DNA from: CANKHA01 sp035699705
GTDB taxonomy: Bacteria > Pseudomonadota > Alphaproteobacteria > Rhizobiales > Xanthobacteraceae
Assembly (NCBI GenBank): GCA_035699705.1
Contig: DASSPI010000018.1
Location: 1 to 63,300 of the forward strand
Direction: 5' to 3'
Length of the DNA stretch: 63,300 nt
In this document: one piece after another, positions 1 to 9,552 of the stretch
How positions within the stretch are numbered: the stretch's first letter is position 1
Layout of the letters: each line of letters begins with the position of its first letter
Notes under the pieces: generated by a model
What the model was told of the DNA's origin: nothing
Databases searched by the model: none
What the model saw: the letters and a program-made list of their open reading frames with translations, nothing else
Translations under genes and position numbers: made by a program

Positions 1-179
1 AGGACAGGCGCGTCCTGGGTCATAAAATTGAATTTCGGCAGTTCCGTGCTTTCCCCGCCGGTAATGATCGCGAGCAACACGCCGCCCAAGGCGCCCCCAA
101 AGCAGAGCCAAGCCATCCGAATGACCATGACGGCCAGGAAGTCGTTTGGAGTTGCGACTGAACGGTCGGGAGAATGCAT
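1..179 (-). CDS. Partial N-terminus of a small membrane protein (runs off the left edge)
   Basis: A reading frame opens at ATG 179 on the minus strand and stays open to the window edge (59 codons). Residues about 15-41 form one hydrophobic segment ending in IITGG, which looks like a single membrane helix near the N-terminus. It is transcribed away from dnaK, so the gap between them holds divergent promoters. I do not recognise the family; too little is visible to assign a role. The frame is supported only by its openness and the hydrophobic segment. Confidence 0.45.
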   Translation of the reverse strand, partial: MHSPDRSVATPNDFLAVMVIRMAWLCFGGALGGVLLAIITGGESTELPKFNFMTQDAPV

Positions 180-502
180 GCTTTGGCTGCGGTGGAGGTC
201 GGATTAACGAATTTAACGGGAGAATCTTGCAGAAACCTTCTGCGGCAGGGCTTTGGCTTGGGACGGGTTTGTCCGTTCACCGGCAAAAGCCTACCCGCAG
301 GGGCCTGCCGCCATTGGTGAATTCTCGCTCAGCCGCCTTGCGGCGAAATCGGGCTCCACTATATGAGGCCTAACGCCGCGGTGTGCGGCTCAAACGACTG
401 TTGGGGGTCGGCAAGGGGCTTGCGCGGTTCGCGCCGCGAAGAGTTTCCGTCCAGGCGCCATCGGGGCCGGGCCGACCTGCCGTAGCATGAGAGGAACAAG
501 TT
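180..502. other. Intergenic region upstream of dnaK
   Basis: This 323-base gap separates the divergent left-edge membrane gene from dnaK. It holds an RpoH-type promoter match (337-367) and a GAGAGGA ribosome binding site just before the dnaK ATG. I saw no CIRCE inverted repeat, so HrcA control of this promoter is not indicated. No further gene is visible. Confidence 0.6.
337..367 (+). promoter_or_regulatory. Candidate sigma-32 (RpoH) promoter of dnaK-dnaJ
   Basis: CTTG at 337-340 is followed after 17 bases by ACTATATGAG at 358-367. The alphaproteobacterial RpoH consensus is CTTG, 17-18 bases, CYTATNTNNG; the -10 here matches 9 of 10 positions. It lies about 135 bases upstream of the dnaK start, and a very similar element precedes the hsp20 gene in this window. 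The match is seen in the sequence; use in the cell is inferred. Confidence 0.65.
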
Positions 503-2428
<1,926 letters not shown>

Positions 2429-2499
2429 GCCTCCGCGGAGGAGTCGAAGTGGATAAAGCCATTTCGAGCTTGGGGTCCACTTCCTCCACGCATATTTTC

Positions 2500-2524
2500 G
2501 ATGGCCGGGTCGTTCCCGGCCATC
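2500..2524 (+). terminator. Strong hairpin between dnaK and dnaJ
   Basis: GATGGCCGGG (2500-2509) pairs perfectly with CCCGGCCATC (2515-2524) around a five-base loop. No T-run follows, so it is not a classical intrinsic terminator. It could be a processing or partial read-through site that lowers dnaJ relative to dnaK, or a member of the repeat family also seen at 18329-18351, which shares the ATGGCCGGG/CCCGGCCAT stem. Confidence 0.4.
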
Positions 2525-2547
2525 GCGTTGATTAGAGCACCGAGGGC

Positions 2548-3687
2548 ATGTCCAAGCGCGATTATTACGAGATTCTCGGTGTGGCGCGCGGCGCGAGCGA
2601 CGCCGATCTCAAGGCCGCATTCCGCAAGCTTGCCATGCAGCATCACCCGGACCGCAATCCGGGCGACAATGAATGCGAGCACCGCTTCAAGGAATGCAAC
2701 GAAGCCTATGAGGTGCTGCGCGACCCGGAAAAGCGCGCCGCCTATGACCGCTTCGGCCACGCCGCGTTCGAGCATGGCGGCGGCGGGCACGGCTTCGGAG
2801 CCGACTTCGGTTCCACCTTCTCGGAGATTTTCGAAGATCTGTTCGGCATGGGCGGCGGCCGGCGCGGCCGCTCCTCCGGCCGCATGCGCGGCGACGACCT
2901 GCGCTACAACATGGAAATCACGCTGGAGGAAGCCTACAGCGGCAAGAATGCGCAGATCCGCATCCCCACTCCGGTGACGTGCGAAGTCTGCTCCGGCACC
3001 GGCGCCAAGGCCGGCACGCAACCGAAGGCCTGCGCCACCTGCGGCGGCCAGGGCAAGATCAGGCACGCGCAAGGCTTCTTCACGCTCGAACGCACATGCC
3101 CAACCTGTCACGGCCGCGGGCAAGTGATCGAGAATCCCTGCACGCCCTGCGGCGGCTCGGGCCGCGTGACGCGTGAGCGCATGCTGTCGGTCAATATTCC
3201 CGCGGGCGTGGAGGACGGCACGCGCATCCGGCTGGCAGGAGAAGGCGAAGCCGGCGTGCGCGGCGGCCCGCCCGGCGACCTTTATATTTTCCTCTCGCTC
3301 GCGGCGCATGATTTCTTCCAGCGCGAGAGCGCCGATCTGCATTGCCGCGTCCCGATATCCATGGTCACCGCAGCGCTCGGCGGCGAATTCGAAGTGCCGA
3401 CGATCGACGGCGGCAAGACCCGGGTGAAGGTGCCGGAAGGCACCCAGTCCGGGCGCCGATTCCGGCTTACCGGGAAAGGTATGCCGGTGCTACGCTCCAA
3501 GCAGACCGGCGACATGTATGTGCAGACCGTGGTGGAGACGCCGCAGAGCCTGACCAGGCGTCAGAAGGAACTATTGCGTGAGTTCGACAAGCTCTCCTCG
3601 CACGATACCCAGCCCGAATCCGCCGGGTTTTTCAGCAGGGTGCGGGAGTTCCTGGACGGGCTCGGCGGGCGCGCCAATACGTCTTAA
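2548..3687 (+). CDS. dnaJ: Co-chaperone DnaJ (Hsp40)
   Basis: J-domain co-chaperone that delivers substrates to DnaK and stimulates its ATPase. The 379-residue protein has the complete type I layout: an N-terminal J domain with the HPD motif (HHPDRNPGD, about residue 32), a Gly-rich linker (GGGGHGFG), four zinc-binding repeats CEVCSGTG, CATCGGQG, CPTCHGRG and CTPCGGSG (about residues 148-215), then the C-terminal substrate-binding domains. Start is ATG 2548 with GAGG close upstream. It follows dnaK in the usual order and is probably co-transcribed with it, with the hairpin at 2500-2524 in between. Confidence 0.98.
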   Translation: MSKRDYYEILGVARGASDADLKAAFRKLAMQHHPDRNPGDNECEHRFKECNEAYEVLRDPEKRAAYDRFGHAAFEHGGGGHGFGADFGSTFSEIFEDLFGMGGGRRGRSSGRMRGDDLRYNMEITLEEAYSGKNAQIRIPTPVTCEVCSGTGAKAGTQPKACATCGGQGKIRHAQGFFTLERTCPTCHGRGQVIENPCTPCGGSGRVTRERMLSVNIPAGVEDGTRIRLAGEGEAGVRGGPPGDLYIFLSLAAHDFFQRESADLHCRVPISMVTAALGGEFEVPTIDGGKTRVKVPEGTQSGRRFRLTGKGMPVLRSKQTGDMYVQTVVETPQSLTRRQKELLREFDKLSSHDTQPESAGFFSRVREFLDGLGGRANTS

Positions 3688-3759
3688 ACTTGACCCGTGC
3701 CGCCCGGCGCTATACCCGTAAGTGTCCGGATTTCTGTCATGTAGTATTCATAGTCCATT

Positions 3760-4359
3760 ATGCCCCTGCCTTCCGCCGCACGCCTCGAAAAGAAAATCCA
3801 AAGCCTCGACGAGGTGCATTTCATCCGTTCGTGGCTGGAAAAGCCGCTGTCGACGGGTGCCGTGACTCCGTCGAGCAAGCTGCTGGCGCGGACCATGGCC
3901 GCCTATGTCGATCCGGAGATCGCCGGCCCGGTGATCGAGCTCGGCCCCGGGACAGGTCCGGTGACGGAAGCCTTGGTGAGTCAGGGCATCGATCCGGCCC
4001 GCCTCGTTCTTGTTGAATTCAATCCGACCTTCTGCCGCCTGCTGCGCTCGCGCTATCCCGCCGCCACGGTGGTGCAGGGCGATGCCTATGGCCTGCAGCG
4101 CCTGCTCGGCACGCTGCTGCGCCAGCCGGCCGCGGCCGTGGTATCCGGCTTGCCGCTCTTCACCAAACCGCCGAAGACGCGCCTGCGGCTGGTGCAAGAA
4201 GCCTTTGCATTGATGGCGCCGCAAGCGCCTTTCATTCAATTCACTTACGCGATGGTCCCGCCGATTCCGAAGGCGCTCAGCGGAGTGACGGCCGAAGCCT
4301 CCGAGCGCATCTGGATGAACCTGCCGCCCGCACGGGTCTGGGTCTACCGCAAGAGCTGA
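3760..4359 (+). CDS. PmtA-like SAM-dependent methyltransferase
   Basis: A 199-residue class I methyltransferase. SAM-binding motif I is VIELGPGTGPVTEAL (about residues 58-72), and an acidic strand end, VLVEFNPTF, follows. The N-terminal helix FIRSWLEKPLSTGAVTPSS and overall size resemble bacterial phospholipid N-methyltransferases of the PmtA type, which methylate phosphatidylethanolamine toward phosphatidylcholine; rRNA adenine dimethylases share the fold. Substrate is therefore inferred, not shown. It lies 72 bases after dnaJ on the same strand. The ATG at 3760 has only a weak ribosome binding site. Confidence 0.75.
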   Translation: MPLPSAARLEKKIQSLDEVHFIRSWLEKPLSTGAVTPSSKLLARTMAAYVDPEIAGPVIELGPGTGPVTEALVSQGIDPARLVLVEFNPTFCRLLRSRYPAATVVQGDAYGLQRLLGTLLRQPAAAVVSGLPLFTKPPKTRLRLVQEAFALMAPQAPFIQFTYAMVPPIPKALSGVTAEASERIWMNLPPARVWVYRKS

Positions 4360-4433
4360 CTTCTTTCGGGCAGGCCGATCACGCGTTTCGCCCGAAGACC
4401 GGCATTTCCCGATCCGGCACCTGATGGCCGCCG

Positions 4434-5015
4434 ATGCCTCATCCCAAAATCCTGGTGCTCCCCGGCTCGGTTCGCAACCGCTCTTACAACGCGCGGCTGG
4501 CGGCGCTCGCCGCCAAGGAACTGACGCTCGTAGACGCCGAGGTCAGCCAGATTTCGCTATTCGATTATCCCATGCCGCTCTACGACCCCGACCATGACGT
4601 GGTGTCCGGGCCGCCGCCGAACGCGGTGAAGCTGAAAAAGATGATGGCTGCGCATCACGGCATCTTCATCGCCAGCCCGGAATACAACGCATCGATCTCG
4701 CCGCTGATGAAAAATGCCATCGACTGGGTGTCGCGCGTGCGCGAGCGCGGCGAGCCGGCCTATGCCGCCTTTCACGGGCGGGTATTTGCGCTCGGCGCGG
4801 CCTCGCCGGATGTGCTGGGCGGCGCGCGCGGGCTGCTCGCTTTGCGCCAGGTGCTGGAACTTGGCTGCGGCGCGCTGGTCATTCCCGAACAGGTGATTGT
4901 GCCGAGCGCGGAAAACGCCTTCGACGATATGGACAACCTGAAGGATGCGCGGCAAGCAACGGCGCTGAAAGCCTTGGCGCAACGGCTGGTCGAAGTGGCG
5001 CAACAACTTTCATAA
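4434..5015 (+). CDS. NADPH-dependent FMN reductase family protein
   Basis: Flavodoxin-fold reductase of 193 residues. The FMN phosphate loop is LPGSVRNRSYNARL near the N-terminus, and SPEYNASISPLMKNAIDW (about residues 82-99) is the second family signature around the flavin. Members reduce FMN, quinones, chromate or azo dyes with NAD(P)H in the cytoplasm; the physiological substrate here is unknown. The next gene, pyrF, begins 10 bases after its stop, so the two are probably co-transcribed. Confidence 0.85.
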   Translation: MPHPKILVLPGSVRNRSYNARLAALAAKELTLVDAEVSQISLFDYPMPLYDPDHDVVSGPPPNAVKLKKMMAAHHGIFIASPEYNASISPLMKNAIDWVSRVRERGEPAYAAFHGRVFALGAASPDVLGGARGLLALRQVLELGCGALVIPEQVIVPSAENAFDDMDNLKDARQATALKALAQRLVEVAQQLS

Positions 5016-5025
5016 ACGGACTATC

Positions 5026-5730
5026 ATGAGACTTAATCCACGCGACCGGCTGATCCTCGCTCTCGACGTCTCGTCCGTGGACGCCGCGCGCAAGATGGTG
5101 GAGCGGCTGGGCGATTCCGTCGGCATCTACAAGATCGGCTATCAGCTCGCCTATGCCGGCGGCCTGCCTTTTGCCGAAGAGCTGGTGCGCGCGGGCAAGC
5201 GCGTCTTTCTCGATCTGAAACTGCACGACATCGGCAATACCGTCGCCAAGGGCGTGGAGAGCGTGGCGCGCATGGGCGCGAGCTTCCTCACCGTGCATGC
5301 CTATCCGCAGACCATGAAGGCGGCGGCGGAGGCCAAGGCCGGATCGAATCTGAAGATCCTCGCCGTCACCGTGCTGACTTCCTATGACGATGCCGACCTT
5401 GCGGCGGCCGGTTATGAGCTCGGCGTCGGAGAGCTCGCCGCCGCGCGCGCGGATCAGGCGCGCGATATCGGCGTCGACGGCATCGTCTGCTCGGGCGAGG
5501 AGGCCGCCATGCTGCGGCCGATCGTCGGCGCCGGCATGCTGCTGGTGACGCCCGGCATCCGGCCCGCGGGCGCCGCCTCCGGCGATCAGAAACGCATCAT
5601 GACCCCGACCGCGGCCATCGCCGCCGGCGCGGATTATCTTGTTGTCGGCCGTCCGATCCTCGAAGCTGCCGACCCGAAGGCGGCGGCGGACGGCATTGTT
5701 GCCGAGATCGCCCGTGCCCGGCCGCAATAG
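5026..5730 (+). CDS. pyrF: Orotidine-5'-phosphate decarboxylase
   Basis: Catalyses the last step of UMP synthesis, decarboxylating OMP to UMP. The 234-residue protein is a single TIM barrel with the catalytic DxKxxDI signature in FLDLKLHDIGNTV (about residues 62-74), the N-terminal LALDVSS strand, and the phosphate-binding VTPGIRP loop near 183. It sits between an FMN reductase gene and a DUF1330 gene, both on the same strand and within 13 bases, which suggests one transcript. Confidence 0.97.
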   Translation: MRLNPRDRLILALDVSSVDAARKMVERLGDSVGIYKIGYQLAYAGGLPFAEELVRAGKRVFLDLKLHDIGNTVAKGVESVARMGASFLTVHAYPQTMKAAAEAKAGSNLKILAVTVLTSYDDADLAAAGYELGVGELAAARADQARDIGVDGIVCSGEEAAMLRPIVGAGMLLVTPGIRPAGAASGDQKRIMTPTAAIAAGADYLVVGRPILEAADPKAAADGIVAEIARARPQ

Positions 5731-5742
5731 GGGAGGTCTCGC

Positions 5743-6045
5743 GTGAAGAAGGGTTATTGGATCGTCCGCGCCGACGTCACCGATCCGGAGGGTTACAAGG
5801 CCTATATGGCCGCGGACATGGCGCCGATCGGCAGGCATGGCGGCCGCTTCCTGGTGCGCGGCGGAAGCTTCGAACTGGTTGAGGGCGCGGCCCGCTCGCG
5901 CAGCGTGGTGGTGGAATTCCCGAGCTATGAAGCCGCGCTCGCCTGTTACCGCTCGCCGGAATATCAGGCCGCCGCCGCATTGCGCCGGGGCAAGGCCGAC
6001 TTCGACTTCGTGGTGATCGAGGGCTATGACGGCCCGCAGCCGTAG
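5743..6045 (+). CDS. DUF1330 domain protein
   Basis: A 100-residue protein of the DUF1330 family (ferredoxin-like alpha/beta fold). Typical features are the opening KKGYWIVRADVTDPEGYKAY and the later SRSVVVEFPSYEAALACYRS segment. The start is GTG 5743, preceded by GGGAGG at 5731-5735. The family has no established biochemical role. It lies 12 bases after pyrF and is probably in the same operon. Confidence 0.85.
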   Translation: MKKGYWIVRADVTDPEGYKAYMAADMAPIGRHGGRFLVRGGSFELVEGAARSRSVVVEFPSYEAALACYRSPEYQAAAALRRGKADFDFVVIEGYDGPQP

Positions 6046-6112
6046 CGCCGGTTTTCCCCAGCTTTCCTTCTTATTGCCGCCCCGCTATACCCGCCCCGGG
6101 AGAGCTTAATCC

Positions 6113-6928
6113 ATGACCGACATGCGGTTGATCGTGGCCGGCGCCGGCGGGCGCATGGGGCGCACGCTGGTCAAGGCGATTGCCGAGGTCGAGGGCGTGA
6201 CGCTGGCCGGCGCGCTGGAAGGGCCGCGCTCGCCCTTCATCGGGCAGGATTCCGGCGCGCTCGCGGGTGTCGGCGAGAACGGCATCCCTATCGCCGCCGA
6301 TGCGAAACCGCTCGCCGGCAAGGCGGACGCCCTGATCGACTTCACCACGCCGCAGGCCACGGTGGCGCTCTCCGCGCTGGCGGCGCAGGCCGGGATTATT
6401 CACGTCATCGGCACGACGGGCTTCAGCCAGGCCGACGAAGGCAAGCTGCAGGAAGCGGCGAAGTCCGCGGCTGTCGTGAAGTCCGGCAATATGAGCCTCG
6501 GCGTCAATCTGCTCGCGGCGCTCGCCAAGCGCGCGGCCAAGGCCTTGGGCGAGGACTTCGACATCGAAATCCTCGAAATGCATCACAACAGGAAAGTCGA
6601 TGCCCCGTCGGGAACCGCCTTGCTGCTGGGCCGGGCGGTGGCGGAAGGCCGCGGCGTTGCGCTCGGTGAACGCTCGGTGCGGGCACGCGACGGCGTGACC
6701 GGCGCGCGCAAGGCCGGCGATATCGGTTTTGCGACACTGCGCGGCGGCACGGTGGTCGGCGACCACAGCGTGATCTTCGCCGGCCCCGGTGAGCGGCTCG
6801 AGTTGTCCCACAAGGCCGAGGACCGCATGATCTTTGCCCGCGGCGCCCTGCGGGCGGCGCTCTGGGCGCGCGGGCGCAAGCCCGGCCTCTATTCCATGCT
6901 TGACGTGCTCGACATCGGCGACACCTGA
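6113..6928 (+). CDS. dapB: 4-hydroxy-tetrahydrodipicolinate reductase
   Basis: Diaminopimelate/lysine pathway enzyme that reduces hydroxy-tetrahydrodipicolinate with NAD(P)H. The 271-residue protein has the nucleotide-binding loop VAGAGGRMGRTLV (residues 9-21), GTTGFS near residue 102, and the active-site signature EMHHNRKVDAPSGTA (about 160-174) with its catalytic His and Lys. ATG 6113 follows GGGAGA at a normal distance. A small membrane-protein gene starts 13 bases downstream and gpmA follows, so this looks like an operon. Confidence 0.97.
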   Translation: MTDMRLIVAGAGGRMGRTLVKAIAEVEGVTLAGALEGPRSPFIGQDSGALAGVGENGIPIAADAKPLAGKADALIDFTTPQATVALSALAAQAGIIHVIGTTGFSQADEGKLQEAAKSAAVVKSGNMSLGVNLLAALAKRAAKALGEDFDIEILEMHHNRKVDAPSGTALLLGRAVAEGRGVALGERSVRARDGVTGARKAGDIGFATLRGGTVVGDHSVIFAGPGERLELSHKAEDRMIFARGALRAALWARGRKPGLYSMLDVLDIGDT

Positions 6929-6941
6929 GAGAGATTTGACC

Positions 6942-7166
6942 ATGCAATTCCGCGGCAACAACAAGCCGGGCGTCGGCGGCGTGCTCATGCTGATCGCCGT
7001 GAGCCTCGTTGCCCTGTTCGTGGCCTTTATCGTGGTGCCGATGATCGCGCAAAGGCTCGGCCTGCACGAGCAGCACGTGAATTACGCGGTGGCGGGCGCG
7101 GCTTTGGTGATCGCGGTTGTCGCCACGCGTTGGGCCAAATCGCTGAAATCTGCGGAGAATCGTTGA
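6942..7166 (+). CDS. Small two-helix membrane protein
   Basis: A 74-residue protein from ATG 6942, tucked between dapB and gpmA. After a short polar start (MQFRGNNKPG) it has a hydrophobic helix (about residues 13-33), a short loop (QRLGLHEQHVN), a second helix (about 45-60) and a basic tail. It belongs to no family I recognise. Its stop TGA (7164-7166) overlaps the gpmA ATG (7166-7168), so translation of the two is probably coupled. The placement argues for a real gene. Confidence 0.7.
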   Translation: MQFRGNNKPGVGGVLMLIAVSLVALFVAFIVVPMIAQRLGLHEQHVNYAVAGAALVIAVVATRWAKSLKSAENR

Positions 7167-7795
7167 TGCCTGATGATGCCGATCGTCTGCTCGTGCTTGT
7201 GCGTCACGGGCAGAGCGCGTGGAACCTGAGCAATCTTTTCACCGGCTGGCGCGATGTCGACCTGACCGAGCAGGGCATCGAGGAGGCCCGCACGGCGGCG
7301 CGCAAGCTCGTCGGCCAGAATATTCGCTTCGACGTGGCCTTCACCTCCAGCCTGAAACGCGCGCAGCGCACGCTCGACATCATGCTGACCGAGATGGGCC
7401 AGACCAATGTGCCGATCTTCAAGGACCAGGCGTTGAACGAGCGCGATTACGGCGATCTGTCCGGCCTGAACAAGGACGAGGCGCGTGTGAAATGGGGCGA
7501 CGAGCAGGTGCATATCTGGCGCCGCTCCTATGATGTCGCGCCGCCCGGGGGCGAGAGTTTGCGCGACACCGCCGCACGCGTGCTGCCCTATTACATCCAG
7601 GAAATCCAGCCGCGCCTGTTACGCGGCGAGCATGTGCTGGTGGTCGCGCACGGCAACTCGCTGCGCGCGCTGGTGATGGTGCTCGACCGGCTCGGGCCGG
7701 ATGGCATCATCCAGCGCGAGCTGCAGACCGGGATTCCGATCGTCTACCGGCTGAAGGACGATTCGACGGTGGAATCGCGCGTGGAAATGGCCTAG
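7166..7795 (+). CDS. gpmA: 2,3-bisphosphoglycerate-dependent phosphoglycerate mutase
   Basis: Glycolytic/gluconeogenic enzyme interconverting 3- and 2-phosphoglycerate. The catalytic RHG motif is in LVLVRHGQSAWN (residues 8-19), with the second His in VVAHGNSLRAL near residue 159 and the TGWRDVDLTEQG family signature. At 209 residues it is the short alphaproteobacterial form (the E. coli enzyme is about 250). The ATG at 7166 shares a base with the stop of the upstream small membrane protein; an upstream in-frame start at 7130 would add residues outside the family and is unlikely. Confidence 0.95.
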   Translation: MPDDADRLLVLVRHGQSAWNLSNLFTGWRDVDLTEQGIEEARTAARKLVGQNIRFDVAFTSSLKRAQRTLDIMLTEMGQTNVPIFKDQALNERDYGDLSGLNKDEARVKWGDEQVHIWRRSYDVAPPGGESLRDTAARVLPYYIQEIQPRLLRGEHVLVVAHGNSLRALVMVLDRLGPDGIIQRELQTGIPIVYRLKDDSTVESRVEMA

Positions 7796-7797
7796 CC

Positions 7798-7816
7798 GCG
7801 CGCCACGGAGGCGCGC
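7798..7816 (+). terminator. GC-rich hairpin after gpmA
   Basis: GCGCGCC (7798-7804) pairs with GGCGCGC (7810-7816) around ACGGA, three bases after the gpmA stop codon. No T-run follows, so it is at best a weak terminator or a transcript-end stabiliser. Confidence 0.35.
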
Positions 7817-7906
7817 GCCCCGGATGAAGAGCGCAACGCCGCGATCGCCTACGTCCGACGGCTTGCCGCAGCGATATGAACGACGACCGCGGGCACGAGC
7901 GCGATA

Positions 7907-8800
7907 CTAGGCCTCGATCTTTCCCGCTTCCCAGCCGAGCATGGCGCGCTTGCGCGTCAGGCCCCAGTGATAGCCGGTGAGGCTGCCGTCCTTGCCGATC
8001 ACCCGATGGCAGGGAACCACGAAACAGACGGGGTTTTTCCCCACCGCGGCGCCGACCGCGCGCGCCGCTTTGCTCGTGCAGACTTTTGCGGCGATGTCGG
8101 AATAAGTCGCCGCGCGGCCCATCGGGATGCGCAGCAAAGTTTCCCAGACCCGCACCTCGAAATCGGTCCCGATCAGCACCACGCGCAGCGGCTGGTCCGC
8201 TTGCCACTGCTTGGGATCGAAGATGCGGCGGGCGAGCGGCGCGGTCGCGGCGGCGTCCTCCACATAACGCGCTTTCGGCCAGCGGCTTTGCATGTCGGCG
8301 AGCGTCGCGGCTTGCGCGCCCGGATCGGCGAAGGCCAGCCCGGCAAGCCCGCGCGGCGTCGCCATCACCAGCGCGGAGCCAAAGGGCGACGCATGGAACC
8401 CGTAGGCAATGCTCAGGCCTTCGCCGCCGGCTTTCCATTCGCCCGGCGACATGGCTTCGTGCGTCACGAAAAGATCATGCAGGCGGCCAGGTCCGGAAAG
8501 GCCGACTTCGTAGGAGGCGTCGAGCACGCTCGCTGAATCGCGCAGCAGCCGGCGGGCATGGTCGAGCGTAAGCGCCGCGACAAAGGCCTTCGGCGTGAGC
8601 CCGGCCCAGCGGCGGAAGAGATGATGCAGGTCGGTCGGGGTCACGCCGACCGCCTCGGCGATCTCCTCCACTTCCGGCTGGCCGCGCCAATGTTCGGAAA
8701 TAAAGGCGACCGCGCGCCGCACGAGGTCATAGTCGGATACGCCCACCGCAGCGGCAGCATCCATGTTTCGATCGAGCGTCAAAGGCGATGTCTGTAGCAT
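7907..8800 (-). CDS. Ada-like fusion of AraC-type helix-turn-helix and methylated-DNA-cysteine methyltransferase
   Basis: A 297-residue two-domain protein. Residues about 20-120 form an AraC-type helix-turn-helix region (EEIAEAVGVTPTDLHHLFRRW). The C-terminal half is an O6-alkylguanine-DNA alkyltransferase with the active-site motif VPCHRVIG near residue 267; Cys accepts the alkyl group irreversibly. Unlike E. coli Ada it lacks the N-terminal zinc domain with the Cys that senses methylphosphotriesters, so it may repair DNA without the classical methylation-switched activation. Gene order (gpmA, nth nearby) does not add information. Function of the HTH part is inferred. Confidence 0.88.
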   Translation of the reverse strand: MLQTSPLTLDRNMDAAAAVGVSDYDLVRRAVAFISEHWRGQPEVEEIAEAVGVTPTDLHHLFRRWAGLTPKAFVAALTLDHARRLLRDSASVLDASYEVGLSGPGRLHDLFVTHEAMSPGEWKAGGEGLSIAYGFHASPFGSALVMATPRGLAGLAFADPGAQAATLADMQSRWPKARYVEDAAATAPLARRIFDPKQWQADQPLRVVLIGTDFEVRVWETLLRIPMGRAATYSDIAAKVCTSKAARAVGAAVGKNPVCFVVPCHRVIGKDGSLTGYHWGLTRKRAMLGWEAGKIEA

Positions 8801-8850
8801 GAGGTGAAGCTAAGCCCTCCCGCCGCTGCAAACCACCCGATTCCTGACAA

Positions 8851-9372
8851 CTAGATAGCGCCTTGCGTCTTCCCGCGCCTGGCCTCGAACAAGGCCTGGC
8901 TGAGCGCCCGGGCGAAGCTCTTCTTTTCCTCCGGGCCGAGGAAACCGGCGATCGCCAGCCGCTTGCCGCGCGAGATCAGGAATAGCCGCTCGACGCCGAA
9001 TTCTTCATGGATGTCCTGCTGCAGCCGCACCCAACGCGGATTGGCGGTCCATTGCTCGCGCAGGCGGCCGCGCGGCGTCACCTTGCGCACGGTCAGTTCC
9101 GAAGCGGTGACGGTGACCTCCTCATAGGCGTTGGCGGCGCGGTAATTGGCGCGGAAGGCGATGTAGACCAGCAGCACGTCGAGGCCGAGAAAGCCGAACA
9201 CCGGCCAGGCGCCGAGCAGGATGAAAACCACGCCGGTGGCGAAGCTGGCGCCGCCGAGGCAGCCCATCAGGATCAGAAATCCGGTCGGGCCGAGCGAGCG
9301 ATACGGCGTCAGAGTCGCCGAAAAGATCGTGGGTTCGCGGCTAGCGTCGTTGCCGGGCGTCATGGCGCTCAC
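8851..9372 (-). CDS. DUF2244 integral membrane protein
   Basis: A 173-residue protein with two adjacent membrane segments (about residues 31-50 and 53-73) and a C-terminal soluble part rich in basic residues. The pattern FSATLTPYRSLGPTGF followed by two helices and RWVRLQQDIHEEFGVERLF matches the alphaproteobacterial DUF2244 family, which has no assigned function. It is on the minus strand; a 166-bp repeat element begins just upstream of its start. Confidence 0.8.
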   Translation of the reverse strand: MSAMTPGNDASREPTIFSATLTPYRSLGPTGFLILMGCLGGASFATGVVFILLGAWPVFGFLGLDVLLVYIAFRANYRAANAYEEVTVTASELTVRKVTPRGRLREQWTANPRWVRLQQDIHEEFGVERLFLISRGKRLAIAGFLGPEEKKSFARALSQALFEARRGKTQGAI

Positions 9373-9376
9373 TATA

Positions 9377-9542
9377 GCGCGCGATCAGCAAAAGTGGACA
9401 CCGGTTTTGCGGCGCAATCAAGCTTGCGCAGGTTGTGTAAACTTATCGGCGGTTCGCGCGCCAAGTTATATACTGGCGCATAATCTTGTCGGCGACCATT
9501 CCGGATCACGTCCGGGGGACGGGCTTTCGCCGGATCATGCGC
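9377..9542. repeat. Interspersed repeat with GCGCGATC...GATCATGCGC ends (copy 1)
   Basis: Begins GCGCGCGATC with GCAAAAGTGG and CCGGTTTTGCGGCGCAATCA, then AGCTTGCGCAG, and ends CCGGATCATGCGC. The same blocks in the same order occur at 57537-57686, and the left part also at 53126-53183. The outer ends are roughly inverted to each other. It fills the gap between DUF2244 and nth and stops one base before the nth ribosome binding site. Confidence 0.75.
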
Positions 9543-9552
9543 CGGGAGAAAG

